This document shows, in pieces, positions 1 to 6,990 of a stretch of 9,159 nucleotides of DNA. The first letter of the stretch is position 1; each line of letters starts with the position of its first letter. The translations under genes were made by a program, and so were the position numbers. Source of the DNA: Candidatus Aenigmatarchaeota archaeon (GTDB lineage Archaea > Aenigmatarchaeota > Aenigmatarchaeia > CG10238-14 > SCSR01). A model generated the notes under the pieces. That model was not told the origin of the DNA and did not search any database. It saw only the letters and a list, made by a program, of their open reading frames with translations. Where the stretch lies: positions 1 through 9,159 of the forward strand of contig JAUWXZ010000022.1 of the NCBI GenBank assembly GCA_030616125.1, written 5' to 3'.

Positions 1-198
1 ATCTTCTTCTCCAATATTTTCTACTGTTAAACTAAAAGTTACGGATTCTTCAGAATAAATTTCCGTAATACCTTCTGTTCCAAAGCTTTTTATTCTAACT
101 CCTGTTGCTACACCTTTTCTCTCTTCTTCGGGTTGACCTATACAACCAGCAATGAATACAACACTAATTACCAGTAAAAGTAAGGCTATTTTATTCAT
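1..198 (-). CDS. Secreted lipoprotein, N-terminal part (gene runs off the window)
   Basis: The first 66 codons of a gene reading leftwards off the window edge; the frame is open throughout. The start is the ATG at 198-196. The product begins MNKIALLLLVISVVFIAGC: a short charged n-region, a hydrophobic core and a lipobox (IAGC, Cys19), so it is probably a lipid-anchored protein on the outer face of the membrane. After an acidic/basic linker (residues 22-30) a beta-rich segment starts (residues 33-66, with SVTFSLTVENIGEED), which resembles the first strands of a CARDB/NEW3-type immunoglobulin-like domain. That domain call is tentative because only about 30 residues of it are visible. It lies 40 nt downstream of another secreted beta-rich protein gene on the same strand, so the two may be co-transcribed, although the gap also holds its own TATA-like box. 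Specific function is unknown. Confidence 0.8.
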   Translation of the reverse strand, partial: MNKIALLLLVISVVFIAGCIGQPEEERKGVATGVRIKSFGTEGITEIYSEESVTFSLTVENIGEED

Positions 199-228
199 TT
201 CTACCTACTATATGTTTTAAATTAAAAC

Positions 229-236
229 TAATTTAA
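229..236 (-). promoter_or_regulatory. Possible TATA box for the lipoprotein gene
   Basis: On the minus strand the 40-nt gap reads CTTTAAATTAG followed by an AT-rich stretch and AGTAGGTAGAA just before the ATG at 198. The TTTAAATT resembles an archaeal A-box and would start a transcript with a short leader carrying a weak AGGT ribosome site. In such AT-rich DNA a match of this length can be chance. Confidence 0.35.
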
Positions 237-238
237 AG

Positions 239-1189
239 TTATTCCGGAAGGGGCTGAATTGTAATTGTTTTGGATCCACCAAATTTATAAGTATAATTAA
301 ACTCTGCTTTAATCGAAACCAAAGTCTCTGGTTGATCTATTGCTGAAGAATTAATGAAAAAACATATAAGTTTTCCTGGAACTAAAACATCCTTAGTTGA
401 GATTAGTACATCATTTTTTATTTTAAAATCACAAGGCTCAGTTTTAGTTAAAAATTGTGATACGTTTATTCTTATACTCTCGTTTAAAATATTGACTTTA
501 GGACTCGCTTTTCCGACAACATCTTTAAAATTAAATGTGACCTCAAATGGTAGATTTGGTTCAGCCCAATATTCTTTTATAACCTGTTCGCCAACCTCAA
601 TTTCTTTTCTTACCTGAAGCTCAAAATTTAAAACTATTGGCCCATAGCTAGCCCCACTTTCAGAAAATTTATTCATAGGATGAGTTCTTGTTACCCCATC
701 GATAAACGGTATGTTAGCTATTCTATAACCAGAATAATTGTATTCTATGCTGTAAGATATTTTAAAAGCTTCTGGCTTAGCCGTTATTTCTTTAGATGCA
801 TCCAAAATCAAACTAACTTCTCTTTGATCCAAAGAACCCATATTTTCAAGCACGCAACTATGAGTATTTATGGGTTCAGAAGGTAGTTCACAACTTATCT
901 CGGGATTTTCAAATCCTGGCAAATCATAAAAATTGACTTTAACTTTTTCAACTTCTCTGTCTCCATTATTTTTAATCCAGAACTTTATCTGAACTTTAGT
1001 GCCAGCATAAGGTTTTAAATTGCTGATGTAAATATCTTTTATCTCTATTATATCATTTTTATATTCTGGAATAACTACACCTCCATCCCTAGGAGGAGAA
1101 ATTAACTGACTTATCTGTGGCCAAAAAAAATATATTGCTACTCCAGCAACAATTAGGATTATAATTACAACAGCCGCCTGACCTTTCAT
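239..1189 (-). CDS. Secreted beta-rich surface protein with class III (pilin-like) signal peptide
   Basis: A 316-residue protein of unknown specific function. The N-terminus MKGQAAVVIIILIVAG is a typical archaeal class III signal: a short basic tip, a KG^Q cleavage site for the prepilin/preflagellin peptidase, then an unbroken hydrophobic helix (residues 5-23). The mature protein would be anchored by, or polymerise through, this helix, with the rest outside the cell. The remainder is beta-rich; residues 45-140 (EIKDIYISNLKPYAGTKVQI onward) look like a CARDB/NEW3-type immunoglobulin-like domain. Two cysteines near residues 100 and 112, and two more in the C-terminal third, could form disulfides. 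Many Asn-X-Ser/Thr sites fit an exported glycoprotein. The length is far above a typical pilin, so it is better called a surface protein with a pilin-type anchor. It is divergent from the DUF63 gene, with only 31 nt between the two start codons. Confidence 0.8.
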   Translation of the reverse strand: MKGQAAVVIIILIVAGVAIYFFWPQISQLISPPRDGGVVIPEYKNDIIEIKDIYISNLKPYAGTKVQIKFWIKNNGDREVEKVKVNFYDLPGFENPEISCELPSEPINTHSCVLENMGSLDQREVSLILDASKEITAKPEAFKISYSIEYNYSGYRIANIPFIDGVTRTHPMNKFSESGASYGPIVLNFELQVRKEIEVGEQVIKEYWAEPNLPFEVTFNFKDVVGKASPKVNILNESIRINVSQFLTKTEPCDFKIKNDVLISTKDVLVPGKLICFFINSSAIDQPETLVSIKAEFNYTYKFGGSKTITIQPLPE

Positions 1190-1220
1190 AATATTAATCT
1201 CATAAAATAAGTTTTTATTT

Positions 1221-1988
1221 ATGGTTGATTTTCAGAATTTAATCGACTACTTTATCAATCCGTACGAAACTGGATATACCGTCTCAAAAACTTTAGCTTA
1301 TGCCATAGTTTTTATTGTATCTGCTTATCTAATTTACAAATTACTTAAAAAACTGAAAATAAAAATTGATAAAAGACTTGCCCTTGCAATTTCACCTTAT
1401 ATAGTTTTTGGGGGAATTTTAAGAGTCTTACAAGATTCTGGAATTTTAACTTATAACTTGTTTGTTACTCCTGGAATTTGGTTTTTTACATCTTTTATTC
1501 TATTGGGGGCGTTGGTCTTTTCAGTATTTGCAGAAAGAAAGAAAGGCATACCGTATTTTAAAATTTTATTTACTCTTGGACTAGTTCTAGTATCTTTCTC
1601 TTTACCGTTTATCAAGCTAATAAATTTTGAAGGTTTATTATTAATCTCAGCTTTCTTTTTGCCTTGGGTAATAATTTTTTTTCTAGTCAGATGGACATTA
1701 GAAAATAAAGCCGTAAGTCTAGTTCAGTTGTTTGATGGTACTACAACTTTTATAGCAATGAACTTTTTCGGATATCAAGAGCAACACGTTTTCCCAACTT
1801 TTTTTATTGGGTTTTTTTCACCAGTTTCTTTTATTTTCCTAAAATTAATAGTGGTAGTTGCAATATTGATCTTGATTGATAAGTTTTGCAAAGACAAGAA
1901 CTTTGGTAGGTACTTGAAATTAATAATTGGTATCCTAGGTGGAGCAACAGCAACAAGAGACTTCATTCGTTTACTGGCTTTAGTCTAA
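1221..1988 (+). CDS. DUF63 family polytopic membrane protein
   Basis: A 255-residue integral membrane protein with about seven or eight hydrophobic helices (roughly 24-44, 57-71, 86-104, 115-134, 138-157, 168-183, 203-221, 230-252). It fits the archaeal DUF63 family in overall length and in conserved polar positions inside helices: SPYIVFGGILRVLQD (residues 58-72), LVQLFDGTTTFIAM (167-180) followed by GYQEQHVFP (184-192), and the C-terminal GGATATRD (240-247). No biochemical role is established for the family as far as I know. The conserved Asp, Glu, His and Arg in or near membrane segments hint at an enzyme or ion-coupled function, which is inference. The start is the ATG at 1221, 31 nt from the divergent secreted-protein gene. 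The stop overlaps the end of the convergent gene on the other strand by 4 nt. Confidence 0.85.
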   Translation: MVDFQNLIDYFINPYETGYTVSKTLAYAIVFIVSAYLIYKLLKKLKIKIDKRLALAISPYIVFGGILRVLQDSGILTYNLFVTPGIWFFTSFILLGALVFSVFAERKKGIPYFKILFTLGLVLVSFSLPFIKLINFEGLLLISAFFLPWVIIFFLVRWTLENKAVSLVQLFDGTTTFIAMNFFGYQEQHVFPTFFIGFFSPVSFIFLKLIVVVAILILIDKFCKDKNFGRYLKLIIGILGGATATRDFIRLLALV

Positions 1989-3118
1989 CCTCTGTAATAA
2001 AGTACTAAGAGTGCATCAGCAATATCATAAAATCCTCTTTCTTCGATAGAAAATGAGATTGTGTTATCTCCGACAGTCAAAAATAAAGGATTTCCCCACA
2101 TGTCTTTTCTAAAAGTGTCATTAAAAAGAAGTAGAGGGGGCTTTGACCAAAATATTATTTGACTATTTACCTTAATCATTAATTCTGGTAATGGCCTTGA
2201 AGAATCCTCCCTTCTAAAAATTAAATGAAGATAATCAAAATTGTCCACTTCTACTTGTTCAAGAGAAAAATTAAAAGCTTTTGGCACGCTTCCCTTAAAA
2301 TCTACAGTAAATTCTGCAAGTTTTATTTTATAATCAGTGCTTGTCCAAAATCTCCATCCTGGTGAACCAGCTTTAATTATGATAATATTTGATTCCCCGA
2401 TTAGCGAGACATTAATTGGTATTACTTCTAATCCAGAACCAACTTTTTTATCAAATATTTTCTGATCGTTTAGAAAAACAATTAAATTTCCTATACTGTT
2501 TGTTTCCTCTATTGTAATATAGAGAAATGTTTCTGTCACAAATGGGAGTTCAGTTTTATCCACCAATCCGTGCAAACTTGCTGAATTCTCAGAAAAATAT
2601 CCTTTGGATACTTTAAAATCTTCTTTTGAATCCAAAACCTCAGAACTTTCCCTATAACTGATAGAAAAATCTCCTAGAGGAGGGAATGCATGCGAAACTA
2701 ATCCTACAACTTCCTCAACACTAATTGTTATAGGTACAATTTTTTCACCTTCTGCAGAATTCACTACTATATTGCCCGTGTAGGTGTTAAAACCAACCCA
2801 TGATGGAACTTTGATAGTAACTTTAACTGTAGTACTATTGACAACATCAAAATTGTTTTTGTTGAAGGATATCCATGAACTAATTTCTCCAGTTGCTGTT
2901 AGCGTAACATTAGTTAAAGTGCCTATTATTTCAAAATCAAAAATTGAAGTTGAACCACTGGCAATCGTTAAACTTTTAGAAGTTGGTTTTACTTCAGGAC
3001 CTGGTAGTGATGTAGGTGGTGTGCCCCATACGAAAGCTAAAATCCCTATTAGGATTATTGCAGCAAGTAAGATTATTCCAAATTCATCTATCTTAGCTTG
3101 ACTTTTCAGTAAAAACAC
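1985..3118 (-). CDS. Large extracellular beta-sandwich protein with pilin-like N-terminus
   Basis: A 377-residue protein starting at a GTG (3118-3116); no ATG is available before the hydrophobic helix. The N-terminus, LKSQAKIDEFGIILLAAIIL, resembles a class III signal: basic residue, small residue, Gln, a conserved acidic residue about five positions on (DE), then a hydrophobic helix (residues 13-30). The KS^Q site is less standard than KG^Q. Residues about 45-135 form a BACON/NEW3-like beta domain (SSWISFNKNNFDV and later GNIVV...VPITISV). Two further beta-rich modules follow (about 180-275 and 280-377), both with the alternating pattern of carbohydrate-binding jelly rolls. Function is unknown; a surface or pilus-associated role is inferred. 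It converges on and overlaps the DUF63 gene, and is divergent from the Pelota gene. Confidence 0.78.
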   Translation of the reverse strand: MFLLKSQAKIDEFGIILLAAIILIGILAFVWGTPPTSLPGPEVKPTSKSLTIASGSTSIFDFEIIGTLTNVTLTATGEISSWISFNKNNFDVVNSTTVKVTIKVPSWVGFNTYTGNIVVNSAEGEKIVPITISVEEVVGLVSHAFPPLGDFSISYRESSEVLDSKEDFKVSKGYFSENSASLHGLVDKTELPFVTETFLYITIEETNSIGNLIVFLNDQKIFDKKVGSGLEVIPINVSLIGESNIIIIKAGSPGWRFWTSTDYKIKLAEFTVDFKGSVPKAFNFSLEQVEVDNFDYLHLIFRREDSSRPLPELMIKVNSQIIFWSKPPLLLFNDTFRKDMWGNPLFLTVGDNTISFSIEERGFYDIADALLVLYYRG

Positions 3119-3135
3119 CTAAAAAATAGTTATAC

Positions 3136-3141
3136 TTTAAA
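3136..3141. promoter_or_regulatory. Palindromic TTTAAA box between divergent genes
   Basis: The 41-nt gap between the GTG-started surface-protein gene (minus) and the Pelota gene (plus) has a centred CTTTAAAG. It lies about 20 nt from the minus-strand start and 22 nt from the plus-strand ATG. Because TTTAAA reads the same on both strands it could serve as TATA box in either direction. The spacing is slightly short for a standard archaeal promoter, so the assignment is moderate. Confidence 0.4.
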
Positions 3142-3159
3142 GAATAAACTTTTATTGGT

Positions 3160-3834
3160 ATGAAAATATTTGAGTTTGATTCTAAAAAAAAATACGCTAA
3201 GATAAAAATTACCAATCAACTTGACCTATGGCATTTACAAAATATAATTGAACCAAAAGATCTAATTACAGCTAAAACTTTAAGGGCAATTTTCATTCAA
3301 AGAGAAGATAAAAAAGAAAAAGTAAAAAGAAGATTTGCTGTTTTAACCATAAAAGTTGAAAAAACTGAATTTCACAAACATAAAAGTAAGTTAAGAGTCA
3401 CCGGAAAAATTATAAAAGCACCGGAAGAAATCCAGTTGGGAGATTATCATACAATAGAAGTTGGTTTGGGAAGCATGTTGACTATTCAAAAAGAGGAATG
3501 GAAAAAAGAACAAATAGAAAGATTAGAAAAAGCAAAAATTAGAGTTGAAAATGTAAAACCGAAATTAATTCAAGAATTTTTCGTACATATAAACAAGGCT
3601 GATAATTTGGCTACTTATGGTTGTGAACAAGTAAAGTTAGCAGCTTCTCTGGGAGCAATAAAAATTCTTTTAATACCAGAAGAAAAAATTCAAGACAAAA
3701 ATATTGAGAAGTTAATGAAAGAAGTTGAAAATAAAAGAGGAGAAATAAGATTGGTATCTAAAAAAGATGATGTTGGTAAAAAATTTTGTAGCATGTATGA
3801 TGTAGGTGCAATACTAAGATTCGCTATATCCTAA
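3160..3834 (+). CDS. pelA: Pelota/Dom34-type mRNA surveillance factor lacking the central domain
   Basis: Archaeal Pelota recognises stalled ribosomes with an empty or blocked A site and, with aEF1A and ABCE1, promotes their rescue. This 224-residue protein matches Pelota at both ends. Residues 1-126 are the N-terminal Sm-like domain, ending in the family-typical EEWKKEQIERLEKAK (112-126). Residues 131-224 are the C-terminal eRF1 domain 3, with LATYGCEQVKLAASLGAIKI (150-169), VENKRGEIRLVS (189-200) and the terminal DVGAILRFAI. The normal archaeal protein is roughly 340-360 residues. Here the RLEKAK helix runs within a few residues into the C-terminal domain, so the entire central eRF1 domain 2 (about 120-130 residues) is missing. 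The frame is intact and ends are well kept, so this looks like a clean domain loss rather than decay. It has its own probable promoter and is 30 nt upstream of the ABC operon. Confidence 0.88.
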   Translation: MKIFEFDSKKKYAKIKITNQLDLWHLQNIIEPKDLITAKTLRAIFIQREDKKEKVKRRFAVLTIKVEKTEFHKHKSKLRVTGKIIKAPEEIQLGDYHTIEVGLGSMLTIQKEEWKKEQIERLEKAKIRVENVKPKLIQEFFVHINKADNLATYGCEQVKLAASLGAIKILLIPEEKIQDKNIEKLMKEVENKRGEIRLVSKKDDVGKKFCSMYDVGAILRFAIS

Positions 3835-3835
3835 A

Positions 3836-3843
3836 TTTATAGA
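3836..3843 (+). promoter_or_regulatory. TATA box of the ABC transporter operon
   Basis: TTTATAGA lies directly after the Pelota stop codon and is centred about 25-26 nt upstream of the ATG at 3865. No Shine-Dalgarno stands before that ATG (AAAAATAAGTAAT). Box position and missing ribosome site together suggest a leaderless transcript beginning at or next to the start codon. Confidence 0.55.
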
Positions 3844-3864
3844 TATGTTCTAAAAATAAGTAAT

Positions 3865-4554
3865 ATGCAAAATATTGTTAGGCTTGAAGGGGTTCAAAAA
3901 ATTTATCAACTAGGTAAGGTAGAAGTTCCGGCACTGAGAGAGATTGATCTAGAAATTAGAAAGAGTGAAAGGCTTGCTATAAGTGGCCCTTCTGGTTGTG
4001 GAAAATCAACTTTACTCAATTTAATAGGTTGTTTAGACAGACCGACCAAAGGAAAAGTTTTTATTGATGAGAAGGACATATCCAGATTTAATGATAACGA
4101 ATTAGCAAAAATAAGAAGAAAAAAGGTTGGTTTTGTATTCCAGTTTTTTTACTTAATCCCAACTTTAACAGCATTAAGAAACATAATGCTTCCTATGATT
4201 TTCGCCGGAACCCCAGCATTAGAACAAGAAAAAAAATCTAAACAACTCTTAAAGATGGTTGGTCTTGAAAAGAGAATGCATCATAGACCTTCTGAACTTT
4301 CAGGTGGAGAAAGACAAAGAACTGCAATAGCAAGAGCCATGGTAAATTCTCCAGAAATAATTCTTGCAGACGAGCCTACTGGAAATTTAGATTCAAAATC
4401 TGGAAAAGAAATTATGGATATTCTATTAAAATTAAATAAAGAAAGAGGTGTCACTTTAGTTATAGTTACCCACGATCCTTATATTGCTAAGAGTGCTCAA
4501 AGAATAATTTATTTAAAAGATGGTAAGATAATAAAAGAGAGTGCGAGAAAATGA
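3865..4554 (+). CDS. ABC transporter ATP-binding protein, LolD/MacB type
   Basis: A 229-residue cytoplasmic ATPase, a usual length for the LolD/MacB/FtsE-like group. All nucleotide-binding motifs are present: Walker A GPSGCGKST (41-49), Q-loop Gln93 (VFQFFYLIPTLTALRN), signature LSGGERQR (145-152), Walker B IILADE (165-170) with catalytic Glu170, D-loop GNLD (173-176) and switch His203 (VTHDP). The ELSGGERQRTAIARAMVNSP stretch is typical of the MacB-type exporters, which use ATP to drive a mechanical change across the membrane and need not carry substrate through it. It should dimerise and couple to the permease encoded two genes downstream. Its stop overlaps the next gene's start (ATGA). The substrate cannot be told from sequence. 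Confidence 0.93.
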   Translation: MQNIVRLEGVQKIYQLGKVEVPALREIDLEIRKSERLAISGPSGCGKSTLLNLIGCLDRPTKGKVFIDEKDISRFNDNELAKIRRKKVGFVFQFFYLIPTLTALRNIMLPMIFAGTPALEQEKKSKQLLKMVGLEKRMHHRPSELSGGERQRTAIARAMVNSPEIILADEPTGNLDSKSGKEIMDILLKLNKERGVTLVIVTHDPYIAKSAQRIIYLKDGKIIKESARK

Positions 4555-5723
4555 TTAAAAAATACATATTGTTTTTATTTTTACTAGGTGGTACATTAGT
4601 AAGTTTACCATTTGTTAATGCTCTCGAACCATCATTACAAGTTACTACAACATTAACCCCATCTACAATCGTTCCAGGAAACGATGGTTATGTTCAGTTA
4701 ACTATAACAAATGTTGGTACTGCCTACGCTAATAAAGTCGTAGTTAAACTTATTTCACTTGATTCGCCACTAGTAGCAAGAACATATTTTTCTACCTATG
4801 GTTTGGGCGGACTTGGTATTGGTAAATCTGTTTCAACCTTATTTAGATTTTCAGTTCCAAGTGATACAGCTTCTGGTTTTTATACTGCGCAATTCTCAAC
4901 TGAAACTTATGATGGAAGTGTGTGCAGGAAAACGACTCAGCATGTAATCATCACAGTTCAGGCCCCTTCCAGTTTAGAAATAATTTCTGTAAATCCAAAC
5001 TCATTTAAAATTGGTGAAAAGACAACATTGAATTTTACTTTAATTAACACAGGAGATATTGCAATAAATAATGTAATTATTTCTTGGGAAAATCCAGCGA
5101 TTTTTCCATTGGGGTCAAGTGATAGAATTTTCATTCAGACTATAGATGCAAAGCAAACACTTAAAGTTCCTGTGCAAGCAGTAGTTGATCCAAGTACTAC
5201 ATCTGGTGTTTATTCATTTTCAATTATAATCGAGTACACAGATCAAACTGGAACAAAACAAACTGTCAATAGTACTGTAGGGATTACAGTTGCTGGTGAA
5301 TATAGTTTTCTTGTTGGCATTGAAAAAACTGAAAATATGTACTCCGGGGAGAAAGGAGAAATAACAATTTCAATAACAAACAAAGGTACTGGTACTGCAG
5401 AATTTTTAACAGTAGAACCAACTTTTGGACTAGAAGTAGTTAAAGAAATTTATATTGGTGATTTGGAATCGGATGATTATGATACGGCTTCTTTTGACCT
5501 AGACCTCAAGAACATTAAACCTGGAAAATATTCCTTAAACATAAACATTACCTATAAAGATTCATATAACCAAAAATTTAGTGAAGAGAAAGTAATTGAA
5601 TTTAACATCACTCAACGACCTTTAGAAATACCACTAACTGTTAAAATAATTTTGATCTTGTTCATACTTGCTGTTGTGTATTGGAAAAGAAGCTGGCTAA
5701 TAGGATTGTTCAAGAAAAAGTGA
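4551..5723 (+). CDS. Membrane-anchored CARDB/NEW3-repeat extracellular protein of the ABC operon
   Basis: A 390-residue protein with an N-terminal Sec signal (MIKKYILFLFLLGGTLVSLP, probable cleavage near the NALEP at 24-28), three tandem immunoglobulin-like CARDB/NEW3-type domains, a C-terminal transmembrane helix (about 360-378) and a short basic tail (WKRS...LFKKK), so the repeats face outside. The repeats are visible as the recurring 'V..G....l.itN.Gt..a..v' pattern at QLTITNVGTAYANKVVV, TTLNFTLINTGDIAINNVII and GEITISITNKGTGTAEFLTV. It resembles COG1361-type S-layer-related proteins. Sitting between ATPase and permease and translationally coupled to both, it is probably a constitutive part of the transporter, in the position where bacterial operons encode the MacA adaptor. 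That role is inferred; there is no sequence similarity to MacA that I can see. Confidence 0.85.
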   Translation: MIKKYILFLFLLGGTLVSLPFVNALEPSLQVTTTLTPSTIVPGNDGYVQLTITNVGTAYANKVVVKLISLDSPLVARTYFSTYGLGGLGIGKSVSTLFRFSVPSDTASGFYTAQFSTETYDGSVCRKTTQHVIITVQAPSSLEIISVNPNSFKIGEKTTLNFTLINTGDIAINNVIISWENPAIFPLGSSDRIFIQTIDAKQTLKVPVQAVVDPSTTSGVYSFSIIIEYTDQTGTKQTVNSTVGITVAGEYSFLVGIEKTENMYSGEKGEITISITNKGTGTAEFLTVEPTFGLEVVKEIYIGDLESDDYDTASFDLDLKNIKPGKYSLNINITYKDSYNQKFSEEKVIEFNITQRPLEIPLTVKIILILFILAVVYWKRSWLIGLFKKK

Positions 5724-6949
5724 GTTCCTTGGTTTTTGTTTTATGGAAAGAAATCTTGAAAATGGCTTTTCATAATATTAAACAAAGGAGATTAAGGAGT
5801 TTTCTTACCATACTCGCTATATTCATTGGTATAACTGCTATAGTCTCTTTAATTTCTATCACTCAAGGAATGGGGGAAACAATTGAAGAACAGTTCGAAA
5901 AAATGGGTGCAAATAAAATAATAATAATGCCTGGTAGTGGTGAAGGGATGGAGGCTATGTTTGGTATGTTTGGAGCCACACCTTTAACAGAAGATGACGT
6001 TGAAACAGTAAAAAAAGTGAATGGTGTTGATATTGTTGCACCCCTTCTTATGAAAACAGAAAAAGTAGAGTTTAAAAAAGATGTTGCATACACATATGTC
6101 ATTGGCACGCGTACTGATGAAGCATTAAAAGTTTTAACGGACATGGCTGAAATCGAACAAGGAAAAAATCTTAAAGAAATGGACAAATACAAAGCGCTGA
6201 TAGGAAATAAAGTGGATAAACTATTCGATAAAGAAGTGACAATTGGAAGTAAGTTACAAATAAAAGATAAATCATTTGAAGTTGTGGGGATTTTAAAGGA
6301 AATAGGGACCCCAGATGATGATTATGCAATATACATTCCAATGGAAACTGCAAGAGAAATTTTTGACGAACCTACAGATGTTACAACAATATTCGTTCAA
6401 GTTAAAGATGGATCGGAAATTACAGATGTTGTTGAGTATATAGAAAAAAGATTAAGAGATGCTAGAGATGAAAAAACTGGAGAAGAGACCTTTCAGGTTT
6501 TTACTTCTGAACAATTATTAGAACAATTTGGTGTGATTTTGGGTATGATTAGTTTAGTTTTGATTGGGATTGCATCGATCTCATTGTTAGTTGGTGGAGT
6601 AGGAATTGCAAATAGTATGTATACTTCTGTCTTAGAGAGAACAAGAGAGATTGGGATAATGAAAGCTATTGGTGCTAGGAATTCTGACATAATGTTAACA
6701 CTCCTTGCCGAGGCAGGATTGCTTGGACTATTTGGTGGTATAATTGGTTGTTTTTTGGGCATAGCTTTTGCTAAAGGTGCAGAACTTTACATGAGCCAAA
6801 CCATGTTTACAATGTTCCATGCGTCAGTTACACCAGAGCTAATTTTGCTTGGTTTAGGATTTTCATTTGTGATCGGTTGTCTTTCGGGGTTTTTTCCTGC
6901 AAGAAGAGCAGCCAAACTGCAACCTGTAGAAGCATTAAGATACGAATAA
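5720..6949 (+). CDS. ABC transporter permease, MacB/FtsX family
   Basis: A 409-residue MacB-type permease. The order is: amphipathic N-terminal helix (WKEILKMAFHNIKQRRLRSF), TM1 (about 28-48), a large extracellular MacB periplasmic-core-like domain (about 50-265), then three helices (about 272-300, 330-355, 374-398) and the family-typical end FPARRAAKLQPVEALRYE. The coupling stretch ERTREIGIMKAIGAR after TM2 is characteristic and contacts the ATPase. Start choice: the open frame extends upstream to a TTG at 5681, but the GTG at 5720 forms a GTGA overlap with the preceding stop, matching the ATGA coupling one gene earlier, and keeps the conserved N-terminal helix. The ATG at 5762 would cut into that helix. 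Likely function is mechanotransmission or export involving an envelope lipid, lipoprotein or peptide; the substrate is unknown. Confidence 0.9.
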   Translation: MSSLVFVLWKEILKMAFHNIKQRRLRSFLTILAIFIGITAIVSLISITQGMGETIEEQFEKMGANKIIIMPGSGEGMEAMFGMFGATPLTEDDVETVKKVNGVDIVAPLLMKTEKVEFKKDVAYTYVIGTRTDEALKVLTDMAEIEQGKNLKEMDKYKALIGNKVDKLFDKEVTIGSKLQIKDKSFEVVGILKEIGTPDDDYAIYIPMETAREIFDEPTDVTTIFVQVKDGSEITDVVEYIEKRLRDARDEKTGEETFQVFTSEQLLEQFGVILGMISLVLIGIASISLLVGGVGIANSMYTSVLERTREIGIMKAIGARNSDIMLTLLAEAGLLGLFGGIIGCFLGIAFAKGAELYMSQTMFTMFHASVTPELILLGLGFSFVIGCLSGFFPARRAAKLQPVEALRYE

Positions 6950-6973
6950 ATACCTGAGTATGAAATTTTAATA

Positions 6974-6982
6974 AAGGAGGTT
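6974..6982 (+). promoter_or_regulatory. Strong Shine-Dalgarno for the microprotein
   Basis: AAGGAGGTT with its GGAGGT core at 6976-6981 is a near-perfect complement to the 3' end of archaeal 16S rRNA and sits 9 nt before the ATG at 6991. It is the strongest ribosome-binding site in the window; other starts here are leaderless, overlap-coupled or weak. It is the main evidence that the short frame downstream is translated. Confidence 0.85.
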
Positions 6983-6990
6983 AGAAAATC

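Noticed and set aside
354..886. Plus-strand open frames of 87 and 68 codons
   Set aside because: They lie antisense inside the 316-residue secreted-protein gene, have no ribosome site or promoter, and their translations show no family features; they are shadows of the minus-strand gene.
3160..3834. Pelota gene as a decaying pseudogene
   Set aside because: The frame is open, both terminal domains and their conserved ends are intact, and the junction falls precisely between domains, which fits domain loss rather than decay.
4623..5660. Three CARDB-like protein repeats as a DNA-level tandem repeat
   Set aside because: The repeats are visible only at protein level with low identity; no nucleotide repeat is apparent.
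5681..5719. Longer permease start at the TTG 5681
   Set aside because: It would overlap the CARDB gene by 43 nt and add residues not seen before the conserved N-terminal helix; the GTG at 5720 gives a standard 4-nt coupled overlap.
5863..6762. Minus-strand open frames of 60-109 codons within the permease gene
   Set aside because: They are Pro/Ser/Ile-rich mirror translations of the permease codons with no initiation signals; the plus-strand gene has full family motifs.
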